DNA of 20,733 nucleotides from positions 1 through 20,733 of the forward strand of contig JABURN010000055.1 in the NCBI GenBank assembly GCA_014762585.1, read 5' to 3'. Below, piece after piece: positions 1 to 8,693 of the stretch. Every line of letters starts with the position of its first letter. Positions within the stretch are counted from its first letter, which is position 1. Source of the DNA: Methylophaga sp. Lineage in GTDB: Bacteria > Pseudomonadota > Gammaproteobacteria > Nitrosococcales > Methylophagaceae. The notes under the pieces are model-generated. The model was not told the DNA's origin. It made no database searches and saw only the letters and a list, made by a program, of their open reading frames with translations. The position numbers were made by a program, and so were the translations under genes.

Positions 1-2012
<2,012 letters not shown>

Positions 2013-2019
2013 CTATCTG

Positions 2020-2045
2020 AAAAAACCCTCGAAAGGGGCTTTCAA
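2020..2045 (-). promoter_or_regulatory. Small hairpin with TTCG loop and T-run in the katG leader
   Basis: Read on the minus strand, CCCT-TTCG-AGGG (2026-2037) is followed directly by six T residues, just before the katG ribosome-binding site. Flanking TGAAA and TTTCA can extend the stem. The core stem is only 4 bp, so it may be a weak attenuator, a leader-stabilising structure or chance. Confidence 0.25.
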
Positions 2046-2072
2046 TCTAATTCGTACAATAGAGAAGTTAAC

Positions 2073-2122
2073 ACAGTCAGTTGACTGTATTGATGCCTAA
2101 TACCAATTCAATCAATCGGTAT
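2073..2122 (-). promoter_or_regulatory. Candidate katG promoter/operator with two palindromes
   Basis: Two inverted repeats lie 73-122 bases upstream of katG. One is a perfect 7-bp arm pair, ACAGTCA-GT-TGACTGT (2073-2088). The other is an imperfect 23-bp palindrome at 2100-2122 with outer arms ATACC and GGTAT. A possible sigma70 promoter on the minus strand, TTGAAT (2106-2111), 16-bp spacer, TACAGT (2084-2089), overlaps both. katG is controlled by OxyR in many proteobacteria, but the repeats do not match the four-part OxyR ATAG pattern cleanly, so the regulator is not named. Confidence 0.35.
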
Positions 2123-2213
2123 AAACGATTACTTGTGAGATATTATCCGGTTAAACAAGAATGATTAGCCGAAGCACAGCAATAAATTAATGGGGAGAGT
2201 GTGGGGAATACCG

Positions 2214-2266
2214 TTCAAGCTAAGCGTGCTTGAAAGTGTTTTCGCCAGCCCGATGTGGGCTGGCGA
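2214..2266 (-). terminator. Two tandem hairpins after cysN
   Basis: Just after the cysN stop, TTCGCCAGCCC and GGGCTGGCGAA pair perfectly around a 5-base loop (2241-2266). A second hairpin, TTCAAGC-N7-GCTTGAA, follows (2214-2234). The first is strong, but the T-run lies before it rather than after it on the transcript. This may be a Rho-assisted end or an RNA 3'-end stabiliser rather than a standard intrinsic terminator. It marks the end of the sulfur operon before katG. Confidence 0.5.
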
Positions 2267-2278
2267 AAAAAACACCGG

Positions 2279-3721
2279 CTATTTGAGCAGCTGGCTCAGA
2301 TCTTTAGCATCCCAGTGCGGGAAGTGCTTGCGAATCAGTGCATTCAGTTCGAGCTCGAATGCCGAAAATTCACCGGCAGGAACAGTCTGATGACTGCCAG
2401 AGACTGCATCAGTAATCATGCCAGCGCCAATGGTGACATTGGTGAGACGGTCAATAATGATAAAAGAACCGGTAATGCGGTTGCGTTTATAGGTATCAAA
2501 CACGACGGGCTTGTTCAGTGAGAACTCACACAAACCGATTTCATTCAGCTTGAGTTCAGTGGCGCTGCTTTGCTGCAGGGTGTTCACATCAACCTGATGA
2601 TCGATCGCTGTGAGTGATCCGGTGCTCTCATTCACGCCTACTTTGATGCTGTATTGCTTGCCGGCAGTCAGTGGCTGTTCGGTCATCCACACCACCATCG
2701 CCTTGAACTGGCTGGAGACATGTGGCTGGTGATGATTGCTGTGCACAATCATGTCACCGCGGCTGACATCAATTTCATTTTCCAGCGTGACGGTAATGGC
2801 TTCACCCGGCACGGCATGATCGAGGTCGCCATCATAAGTGACCAGCGCCTTGATTTTGCTCTCTTTGCCGGACGGCAATACGGTAACCGCATCTCCCGGC
2901 TTCAAAATACCGGATGCCAGCGTGCCGCAGTAACCGCGGAAGTTCAGATTAGGACGATTGACATACTGCACCGGGAAGCGGGCATCTTCGAAGTTTGGAT
3001 CATCAGCGATATCCACATTCTCGAGGATGTCCATCAAGGTCTCGCCCTCATACCAGGGCATGTTCTCGCTCTTGTTGACGACGTTATCGCCCACCAGCGC
3101 CGACAGCGGTACGAAGTGAATATCTTCGATTTCCAGTTCACGGGCGAATTCAGCGTAATCCTTGCGGATATTATCAAAGACTTCCTGGCTGTAATCCATC
3201 AGATCCATCTTATTAATGGCGACCACGATGTGCTTGATGCCCAGCAGTGAAGCGATGAAGCTGTGACGACGGGTCTGGGTCTGAACGCCGTGACGGGCAT
3301 CAATCAGGATAACGGCCAGCTGGCAGGTCGATGCACCGGTTGCCATATTACGGGTGTACTGCTCATGACCCGGGGTATCGGCAATAATGAACTTACGCTT
3401 GGTGGTAGAAAAATAGCGGTAAGCAACATCGATGGTAATGCCCTGCTCACGTTCAGCCTGCAGACCATCCACCAGCAAGGCCAGATCAACCTGATCACCG
3501 GTGGTACCCGATTTGGCACTGTCACGGGTCACCGCTTCCAACTGATCTTCATAGATCATTTTGGAGTCATGCAACAGACGGCCAATCAGCGTACTTTTAC
3601 CGTCATCCACATTACCGCAGGTCAGAAAACGCAGCAGTTCTTTGTTTTCATGCTGCTTCAGGTAAGCCTCGATATCTGTCGCGATCAGGCTATCTGTTTG
3701 GTATGAGCTTTCAGTAGACAC
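2279..3721 (-). CDS. cysN: Sulfate adenylyltransferase subunit 1 (GTPase), CysN
   Basis: Large GTPase subunit of ATP sulfurylase. GTP hydrolysis drives CysD to form adenosine 5'-phosphosulfate (APS) from sulfate and ATP in the cytoplasm. The 480 residues show the G1 loop GNVDDGKS (36-43), switch-I GITID, G3 DTPGHEQ (115-121) and G4 NKMD (170-173), followed by EF-Tu-like beta-barrel domains. The length matches stand-alone CysN; there is no fused CysC APS kinase at the C-terminus. The start codon is GTG (3719-3721), which shares one base with the cysD stop TAG, and GAGGG lies about 9 bases upstream. This one-base overlap implies translational coupling with cysD. It is the last gene of the operon. 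Confidence 0.97.
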   Translation of the reverse strand: MSTESSYQTDSLIATDIEAYLKQHENKELLRFLTCGNVDDGKSTLIGRLLHDSKMIYEDQLEAVTRDSAKSGTTGDQVDLALLVDGLQAEREQGITIDVAYRYFSTTKRKFIIADTPGHEQYTRNMATGASTCQLAVILIDARHGVQTQTRRHSFIASLLGIKHIVVAINKMDLMDYSQEVFDNIRKDYAEFARELEIEDIHFVPLSALVGDNVVNKSENMPWYEGETLMDILENVDIADDPNFEDARFPVQYVNRPNLNFRGYCGTLASGILKPGDAVTVLPSGKESKIKALVTYDGDLDHAVPGEAITVTLENEIDVSRGDMIVHSNHHQPHVSSQFKAMVVWMTEQPLTAGKQYSIKVGVNESTGSLTAIDHQVDVNTLQQSSATELKLNEIGLCEFSLNKPVVFDTYKRNRITGSFIIIDRLTNVTIGAGMITDAVSGSHQTVPAGEFSAFELELNALIRKHFPHWDAKDLSQLLK

Positions 3722-4623
3722 TAGAAATAACCCTCTTGTTTTTTCTTCTCCATGGAACCGGCCTGATCGTGGTCGATGGCACGGCCCTGGCGTTCTGAAG
3801 TGGTGGTTAACAACATTTCCTGAATGATTTCCGGCAGCGTGTCGGCGTCGGATTTGACCGCACCGGTCAATGGATAACAGCCCAGGGTTCTGAAACGGAC
3901 TTTTTCCATTCTGATTTCTTCGCCTTCGGGAATACGCATACGATCATCATCGACCATGATGGTCAGACCGTTGTAGTTCACCACCGGGCGCTCTGCCGCG
4001 TAATACAATGGCACAATCGGAATCTCTTCCAGATAGATGTATTGCCAGATATCCAGTTCGGTCCAGTTTGACAGTGGGAAAACACGGATGCTCTCGCCCT
4101 TGTTCACCTTGCTGTTATAGATATTCCATAGTTCCGGGCGCTGCGCTTTCGGGTCCCAGCGGTGATTCTTATCACGGAAGGAATAGACCCGCTCTTTGGC
4201 GCGCGATTTTTCCTCGTCACGACGAGCACCACCGAAGGCCGCATCAAAGCCATATTTACTCAATGCTTCCTTGAGGGCATCGGTTTTCATGATGTCGGTG
4301 TAGCGTGGATGATCGAAGGGGTTAATACCCGCTTCTTTACCTTCTTGGTTGGTATGGACGATCAGTTCTAGACCATGCTCTTTGGCCATGTTGTCACGGA
4401 ACTTGATCATGTCCTTGAACTTCCAGGTGGTATCGATATGCATCAGCGGAAACGGCAGTTTACCCGGCGCAAACGCTTTCATCGCCAGATGCAGCATCAC
4501 GGCGGAGTCTTTACCGATGGAATACAGCATCACCGGGTTTTCGAACTCAGCGGCCACTTCACGAATGATGTGGATGCTCTCCGCCTCCAGTTGTTTGAGA
4601 TGGGTTAATTGTTTTTCAGTCAT
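3721..4623 (-). CDS. cysD: Sulfate adenylyltransferase subunit 2, CysD
   Basis: Catalytic subunit of ATP sulfurylase and partner of CysN in sulfate activation. The 300-residue protein has the N-type ATP pyrophosphatase PP-loop SIGKDS at residues 35-40, and family blocks such as [15 protein letters not shown] in the middle and [11 protein letters not shown] near the end. Length is typical of CysD (about 302). It starts with ATG 12 bases after the cysH stop and overlaps the cysN start by one base, so cysH, cysD and cysN are clearly co-transcribed. Nothing is truncated or unusual. Confidence 0.97.
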   Translation of the reverse strand: MTEKQLTHLKQLEAESIHIIREVAAEFENPVMLYSIGKDSAVMLHLAMKAFAPGKLPFPLMHIDTTWKFKDMIKFRDNMAKEHGLELIVHTNQEGKEAGINPFDHPRYTDIMKTDALKEALSKYGFDAAFGGARRDEEKSRAKERVYSFRDKNHRWDPKAQRPELWNIYNSKVNKGESIRVFPLSNWTELDIWQYIYLEEIPIVPLYYAAERPVVNYNGLTIMVDDDRMRIPEGEEIRMEKVRFRTLGCYPLTGAVKSDADTLPEIIQEMLLTTTSERQGRAIDHDQAGSMEKKKQEGYF

Positions 4624-4635
4624 TATCGTTCTCTG

Positions 4636-5334
4636 TTATTTCGATTTGACGTGTAAGCCACATTCTTTAGTTTCAGGGTTTTCCCACCACCAGCGGCCAG
4701 CGCGAATATCTTCACCGGCGGTGATCGCACGGGTGCAGGGCGCACAGCCGATGCTGGCATAACCTTCATCATGCAGTTTGTTATAAGGCACCTCGAAGGC
4801 GCGGATATAAGCCCAGACATTACCGTTTGACCAGTCGGTCAGTGGACTGAATTTCTGCAGACCATGATCTTCATCCCACTCAGACACCGGCAGTTCGGCC
4901 CGTGTTACAGATTGAGAACGGCGCATCCCGGTAAGCCAGGCTTTTTTGCCTGCAAGGGCCCGGTTGAGTGGTTGCACTTTGCGGATACCACAGCATTGCT
5001 TGCGCATCTCGACACTGTCATAAAAGGCATTGGGACCGTTACTGGTCACAAAGGCTTCAATCTGAGCAGTGTCCGGGTAATAGACCTGCACTTCTTTCTG
5101 GTAGTGCGTCTTTACTTCCTGCATTAGTTCGTAGGTTTCTTTGGGCAACCGGCCAGTGTCCAGCGTGAAGACTTCAATGCCCGGTGCATGCTTGCAGATC
5201 AAGTCCAGCAACACCATGTCTTCAGCACCGAAACTGGTTGCCAGTACCGCAGGACTGTAGTCCCGTTCGATTTCTTTAAGTACCTCGATCACGACCTCAA
5301 TTTTATTGGCCAGAGCAGGTTTGATATCAGTCAT
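4636..5334 (-). CDS. cysH: Phosphoadenylyl/adenylyl-sulfate reductase CysH, likely APS-specific [4Fe-4S] type
   Basis: Thioredoxin-dependent reductase that turns activated sulfate into sulfite. The 232-residue protein has the CysH core with a pyrophosphate-binding SFGAEDM loop (34-40). It ends in the catalytic-cysteine motif ECGLH (C225). The pairs CC at 114-115 and CxxC at 197-200 (GCAPC) are the [4Fe-4S] ligands that mark APS reductases and are absent from the E. coli-type PAPS reductase. Together with the lack of any CysC domain or gene here, this supports direct APS reduction. Its ATG overlaps the TGA of the upstream tusA-like gene (ATGA). Substrate choice is inferred from the cysteines. 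Confidence 0.94.
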   Translation of the reverse strand: MTDIKPALANKIEVVIEVLKEIERDYSPAVLATSFGAEDMVLLDLICKHAPGIEVFTLDTGRLPKETYELMQEVKTHYQKEVQVYYPDTAQIEAFVTSNGPNAFYDSVEMRKQCCGIRKVQPLNRALAGKKAWLTGMRRSQSVTRAELPVSEWDEDHGLQKFSPLTDWSNGNVWAYIRAFEVPYNKLHDEGYASIGCAPCTRAITAGEDIRAGRWWWENPETKECGLHVKSK

Positions 5335-5564
5335 CGTTTTTTTCTCACACGAATAGTTGTGGTCAGCCCCTCTTCGGCTAAGACCTCACATTGCTGGCCA
5401 TCCTGGCGCAGACTTTTCAATACTTCAGTCACAGCATCACCGCTGTTGACCCACAGCTCGATATCCTGCTCGAGCGCGATATGGCTGATGGCCTCGCGAG
5501 CCTTGATGTAATGCATCGGGCAGCCATACTGAGTCAGATCTATTGGACCGGTCAAAACAGACAT
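5331..5564 (-). CDS. TusA/SirA-family sulfur-carrier-like protein
   Basis: A 77-residue protein of the TusA (SirA/YeeD) fold. The N-terminal motif is YGCPMHYIKAREAI, with the persulfide-forming cysteine at C15 followed by Pro. It is CPMHYIK rather than the CPEPV form of E. coli TusA, a variant I associate with family members in sulfur-metabolism clusters. The rest shows the usual two-layer alpha/beta pattern, ending with a basic tail. It overlaps the exporter gene upstream by 13 bases and cysH downstream by 4. The context suggests sulfur or thiol transfer during sulfate assimilation, but a tRNA-thiolation role cannot be excluded. Partner and exact function are unknown. Confidence 0.85.
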   Translation of the reverse strand: MSVLTGPIDLTQYGCPMHYIKAREAISHIALEQDIELWVNSGDAVTEVLKSLRQDGQQCEVLAEEGLTTTIRVRKKR

Positions 5565-6352
5565 TTTATGCCTACCAGAACCAGAATAACGGCCAACAAT
5601 GGACGCATGACCTTATCTGAAATGCGAACACCCAGGTGACTGCCAATGAGAATTCCCGGCAACGAGCCGGCGAGCAGGTACAGTAACAACGACCAGTCGA
5701 CAGTACCCACGGCCGAGTGGCCCAGGCCGGCAACAAAGGTCAGAGGCACCGCATGCGCAATATCGGTAGCCACAATCTCAACGCCTTTCATTCTGGGGTA
5801 CAGAAACAGCAGAATGACCGCGCCCAGCGCACCCGCACCGACCGAGGAGATGGTCACCATCACACCCAGGCCAGCGCCGGTTAATACGGTAAACATGGCC
5901 TTGTGGCCTTCATCCTGTCTCAGTTTGTACAGCGCATTGACCACGGGGTGACCTTCCTGCGCCCTGAGCAGGCGACCAATCCAGCCTTTTAACAGCAAGG
6001 CACTGGAGGTCAGGATCAAAGCCACCCCCAATGCTTTGGTGATGATCTCGCTGTGCTCACCCTCATGCATCCCGGTCTGGTTCATCACCCATAAGGTCAG
6101 CAATGTCGCTGGAATACTGCCAGCCGCCAGAGTCCAGACTACTTTCCATTTTACAACACCGTGGCGCCAGTAAGCCCAGATACCGCCAGACTTGGTTATA
6201 GCGGCGAACAACAGGTCAGTACCAACAGCGATAGCAGGCTGGATGGAAAAACCGAAAATCAGGATTGGGGTCATGAGCGAACCACCGCCCACGCCGGTCA
6301 TGCCGACCATAATGCCGACAAACAAACCTGCCAGAATAAAGCCCCATTCCAT
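5552..6352 (-). CDS. TauE/SafE-family (DUF81) sulfite/sulfur-compound transporter
   Basis: Inner-membrane protein of 266 residues with about eight hydrophobic segments in two repeated halves. The first half has the family motif TGVGGGSLMTP near residues 19-29, and the second half a related VTISSVGAGALG segment. Family members export sulfite, sulfoacetate or taurine-derived products, and a few are proposed to import sulfate. As first gene of the tauE-tusA-cysH-cysD-cysN operon it could bring in sulfate or relieve sulfite stress. No sulfate ABC transporter is present in the window. The divergent cysB neighbour fits control by sulfur status. The ribosome-binding site is weak. Direction and substrate of transport cannot be read from sequence. 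Confidence 0.88.
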   Translation of the reverse strand: MEWGFILAGLFVGIMVGMTGVGGGSLMTPILIFGFSIQPAIAVGTDLLFAAITKSGGIWAYWRHGVVKWKVVWTLAAGSIPATLLTLWVMNQTGMHEGEHSEIITKALGVALILTSSALLLKGWIGRLLRAQEGHPVVNALYKLRQDEGHKAMFTVLTGAGLGVMVTISSVGAGALGAVILLFLYPRMKGVEIVATDIAHAVPLTFVAGLGHSAVGTVDWSLLLYLLAGSLPGILIGSHLGVRISDKVMRPLLAVILVLVGIKCLF

Positions 6353-6388
6353 ATAGGTCTTCGCCTTGTGTATTCCAAAGAGCTGACA

Positions 6389-6443
6389 AGTTTACCAAAG
6401 CGTAATATTCTATCAATGAATATTATCTACTATCGTTATAACG
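6389..6443. promoter_or_regulatory. cysB / tauE divergent promoter region with inverted repeat
   Basis: Between the divergent tauE-like gene and cysB lies a perfect 8-bp inverted repeat, TAATATTC (6403-6410) and GAATATTA (6418-6425), spaced by 7 bases. A 10-bp palindrome, CGTTATAACG, lies at 6434-6443. On the minus strand TTGATA (6411-6416), a 16-bp spacer and TAAACT (6389-6394) form a plausible promoter for the sulfur operon that overlaps the repeat. An AT-rich dyad at a divergent promoter is the normal site for a LysR-type regulator, here presumably CysB. That assignment is inference. Confidence 0.45.
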
Positions 6444-6458
6444 AAAAGATATAAAGCT

Positions 6459-7379
6459 ATGAAGATACAGCAACTCAAATATGTGCGCGAGGTGGCTCGT
6501 CGAGGCCTGAGTATCTCGGCAGCAGCGAACGCTCTGCATGCTTCTCAGCCCGGTGTCAGTAACCAGGTGCAGCAACTGGAAGAAGAGTTGGGACTGCAGA
6601 TATTTGAACGTCATGGAAAACGTCTGACGGGGATTACGCCCGTCGGCAAGTCGGTTATCGATATGGCTGAGCGGGTATTGCAGGATGTAGACAATATTCG
6701 CCAGCTGGCGGCGGACTGCCGCAGTGACCAGACTGGCACCCTGTCCATTGGCACCACCCATACGCAGGCCCGTTATGCCCTGCCTTCCGCTATCAAGCAG
6801 TTTTCCGAGCGCTATCCCAATGTGCATCTTAATATGGTGCAGGGCACACCACCCGAGGTCGCTGAAATGGCGGCAACCGGCCGGGTTGATATTGCCATTG
6901 CGACTGAAGGTCTGGCTCAGTTCGAGCAGTTGGCTATTCTGCCCTGCTATCAATGGAACCGTTGTGTTGTCGTGCCCCCGGCGCATCCCCTGCTGGCGTT
7001 AGACAAGTTGAGCTTAGAAGCAATAGCCGATTACCCGATTCTGACTTACGTGATGGGTTTCACTGGTCGAGCGCAGCAGGATCAATCTTTTATCGAAAAA
7101 GGCCTGCATCCCAACGTCGTGTTCACCGCCACAGATGCCGACGTGATTAAGACCTATGTCGAGCTTGAGCTGGGCATCGGTATTATCGCCAACATGGCAT
7201 TTGATCCGGTGAAAGATGCACCGCTTCAGGCCATTGATGCCAGCCACCTGTTCAGACCCAGCACAACGCATCTGGGCATCCGTAAGGGCAGCTATCTGCG
7301 AGGCTATATGTATGCCTTTATTGAGTATTTTGCTTCACACCTGGATCGGGAAGCTGTCAGCAAGGCAATTGAGATATAG
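6459..7379 (+). CDS. cysB: LysR-type transcriptional regulator CysB
   Basis: Master activator of cysteine-biosynthesis genes, sensing N-acetylserine/O-acetylserine and sulfate-related ligands. The 306-residue protein has an N-terminal winged HTH (MKIQQLKYVREVARRG, then ASQPGVSNQV). Its ligand-binding domain carries the CysB hallmarks TTHTQARYALP, GFTGR and FTATDADVIKTYVE. These match E. coli CysB closely in wording and spacing as I recall it. It is slightly shorter than the 324-residue E. coli protein, lacking part of the C-terminal tail. It is divergent from the tauE-tusA-cysHDN operon, its likely target. The ribosome-binding site is weak (purine-rich AAAGATATAAAG). The close relative Cbl is the only real alternative. 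Confidence 0.94.
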   Translation: MKIQQLKYVREVARRGLSISAAANALHASQPGVSNQVQQLEEELGLQIFERHGKRLTGITPVGKSVIDMAERVLQDVDNIRQLAADCRSDQTGTLSIGTTHTQARYALPSAIKQFSERYPNVHLNMVQGTPPEVAEMAATGRVDIAIATEGLAQFEQLAILPCYQWNRCVVVPPAHPLLALDKLSLEAIADYPILTYVMGFTGRAQQDQSFIEKGLHPNVVFTATDADVIKTYVELELGIGIIANMAFDPVKDAPLQAIDASHLFRPSTTHLGIRKGSYLRGYMYAFIEYFASHLDREAVSKAIEI

Positions 7380-7474
7380 GACTAATTCACATTGTGGCCC
7401 GGGCAAAAAGCTGCTAATTTTCTGGGCTGCTGCTTGCAGCATAAAACACAATAATCGAAATATTAGGACTAATC

Positions 7475-8044
7475 ATGAAGCAATTACTCAAAGCCCTGCT
7501 GCTGAGCCTGGCACTGCTGCCGGCACTGGCTTTCGCCCACGGCGCGCCCCGCATTACTGTTGAAGAGAGCATTGTCATCAACGCTGATCCAGCTACTGTA
7601 TGGAATGCAGTCAAAGATTTTAATAACGCACACAGCTGGATTCCGGTTGTGAAATCAACCGAAGCGACAGGCGGCAATGAAAAAGGTGCTACCCGTACCC
7701 TGACACTGCAAAACGGTGCCACCATCTCTGAAGAACTGGATAAGTTTGATGAAGAGAGAATGACCTATAAATACGAAATCACCGACATCAGCAAAGCCGG
7801 TGAAGTTGATGACCATGGTGAAATGCATGAAGTCCCTGCTTTCCCTGTCAGCAAATACAAATCATGGGTCAGTGTCAAAGCGGTTGATGGCGGTAGTAAA
7901 GTCAGCTGGAAAGGTAAGTTCTTCCGTGCTTATCACGGCAACCATCACCCACCCAAAGAACTGGATGATGATGCAGCGAAAAATGCCGTCACCGGTCTTT
8001 ACACCAGCACACTGGAAAGCCTGAAAGCCAGCCTGGAAAAATAA
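7475..8044 (+). CDS. Secreted SRPBCC-fold protein, MxaD-like
   Basis: A 189-residue exported protein. Residues 1-21 form a signal peptide (KQLLK, hydrophobic core, ALAFA) with cleavage predicted before H22, so the mature protein would begin HGAPR. The rest is a polyketide-cyclase/START-like (SRPBCC) domain, with INADPATVWNAV (35-46), HSWIPVV (53-59), TGGNEKGATRTLTL (65-78) and WKGKFFRAY (145-153). This pattern resembles MxaD, a periplasmic protein reported to assist methanol dehydrogenase and its cytochrome. Extra histidines occur at 114, 118, 154, 157 and 158. AGGA precedes the ATG, and a strong terminator follows. No other mxa or xox gene is in view, so a methanol-oxidation role is inferred from resemblance only. 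Confidence 0.8.
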   Translation: MKQLLKALLLSLALLPALAFAHGAPRITVEESIVINADPATVWNAVKDFNNAHSWIPVVKSTEATGGNEKGATRTLTLQNGATISEELDKFDEERMTYKYEITDISKAGEVDDHGEMHEVPAFPVSKYKSWVSVKAVDGGSKVSWKGKFFRAYHGNHHPPKELDDDAAKNAVTGLYTSTLESLKASLEK

Positions 8045-8064
8045 GCTTTCAATGCATTCAGAGG

Positions 8065-8093
8065 AAGGCACCTGCGGGTGCCTTTTTTCTTTT
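8065..8093 (+). terminator. Rho-independent terminator after the MxaD-like gene
   Basis: AAGGCACC (8065-8072) and GGTGCCTT (8077-8084) form a perfect 8-bp stem with a TGCG loop, followed by a T-rich tract. It starts 20 bases after the stop codon. Confidence 0.92.
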
Positions 8094-8136
8094 GGCAAGC
8101 CTATAATGAGATTGTGTTCTTTGAGCCCATGTCTGT

Positions 8137-8451
8137 ATGAACAACAAGTTGCACAATATCCATCAAATTATCAGTGAGATTGCCAACAAACTCGCAGAGG
8201 GCGACCAGCATTTAATCATCAGCCTGCAACGGGAACTCGATAATCTGCTACTGCATTCGCCTGAAGACGATACCGGCCCTTCAACACCGCACCCGGACAA
8301 AGCCAGTGGCTGTTATAAATTCGGTGATGATCCGGATTATTACTGCCCGCATTGCTTTGATAATCTGCAACAGAAAATTTCCACTCAAAGGCTGAACCGG
8401 CAACTACGCGTCTGTCCCCAGTGCCGTTCAAGTCTAAGACCTCTGCAATAA
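8137..8451 (+). CDS. Hypothetical small zinc-ribbon protein
   Basis: A 104-residue cytoplasmic protein I do not recognise. The first 40 residues are probably helical (IHQIISEIANKLAEG, then LIISLQRELDNLL). A low-complexity linker follows, then a zinc-ribbon-like half with CPHC at 70-73 and CPQC at 93-96, a spacing that fits one tetrahedral zinc site. C59 is an extra cysteine outside the pair. TATAAT at 8102-8107 could be its -10 element, right after the preceding terminator, but no good -35 is seen. The ribosome-binding site is weak. It lies between the MxaD-like gene and the thiamine operon and may be independent of both. Function unknown; zinc binding is inferred from the cysteine pattern. 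Confidence 0.7.
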   Translation: MNNKLHNIHQIISEIANKLAEGDQHLIISLQRELDNLLLHSPEDDTGPSTPHPDKASGCYKFGDDPDYYCPHCFDNLQQKISTQRLNRQLRVCPQCRSSLRPLQ

Positions 8452-8462
8452 GCTCTGCGGGC

Positions 8463-8479
8463 TGGTCAAAGTCTGACCA
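8463..8479 (+). terminator. Possible weak hairpin after the zinc-ribbon gene
   Basis: TGGTCA-AAGTC-TGACCA is a perfect 6-bp stem located 12 bases after the stop codon, followed by TTAAAA rather than a clean T-run. It may end the small gene's transcript or be incidental. Confidence 0.3.
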
Positions 8480-8535
8480 TTAAAATAAAATGGGCACATT
8501 CAAACGGAAGTGCTTGATTCAATTAACGGACTATT

Positions 8536-8620
8536 GCCTCGGGGTGGCCTTGCGCCTGAGATATCTCAACAGAGAGAACCCGATGAACCTGATCCAGATA
8601 ATACTGGCGTAGGGACAGGC
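8536..8620 (+). ncRNA. TPP (THI element) riboswitch
   Basis: The conserved TPP aptamer elements appear in order. These are P1 GCCT (8536-8539) with AGGC (8617-8620), P2 GGGT (8542-8545) with ACCC (8578-8581), and CTGAGA (8556-8561). ACCTGAT (8587-8593) follows, then P5 CCAG (8594-8597) with CTGG (8604-8607), and GCGTAGGGA. The spacing fits the class. It precedes a TonB-dependent receptor by 73 bases and so predicts TPP repression of a thiamine-uptake operon. Confidence 0.96.
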
Positions 8621-8690
8621 TGATTCTCGACTTTAGCTGATTTAGTCGGTCTTCGTTGTTGCTGTCCCAACGCTTTATGCCACGAGGATA
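8612..8690 (+). promoter_or_regulatory. Candidate expression platform of the TPP riboswitch
   Basis: GGGACAG (8612-8618), which includes half of the 3' strand of aptamer P1, is perfectly complementary to CTGTCCC (8662-8668). Pairing of the two would compete with the ligand-bound aptamer. A smaller CGACT/AGTCG hairpin lies inside the loop. The receptor's ribosome-binding site GAGGA is at 8684-8688. No terminator with a T-run is present, which argues for control of translation. This is inference. Confidence 0.45.
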
Positions 8691-8693
8691 GCT

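Noticed and set aside
2654..3706. Two long plus-strand open frames opposite cysN (198 and 147 residues)
   Set aside because: They are antisense shadows of the strongly conserved cysN, with no ribosome-binding sites and no protein-like motifs.
7378..7474. Repeated AGGACTAAT at the end of cysB and before the MxaD-like start
   Set aside because: Only 9 bases long, one copy includes the stop-codon context; probably coincidence.
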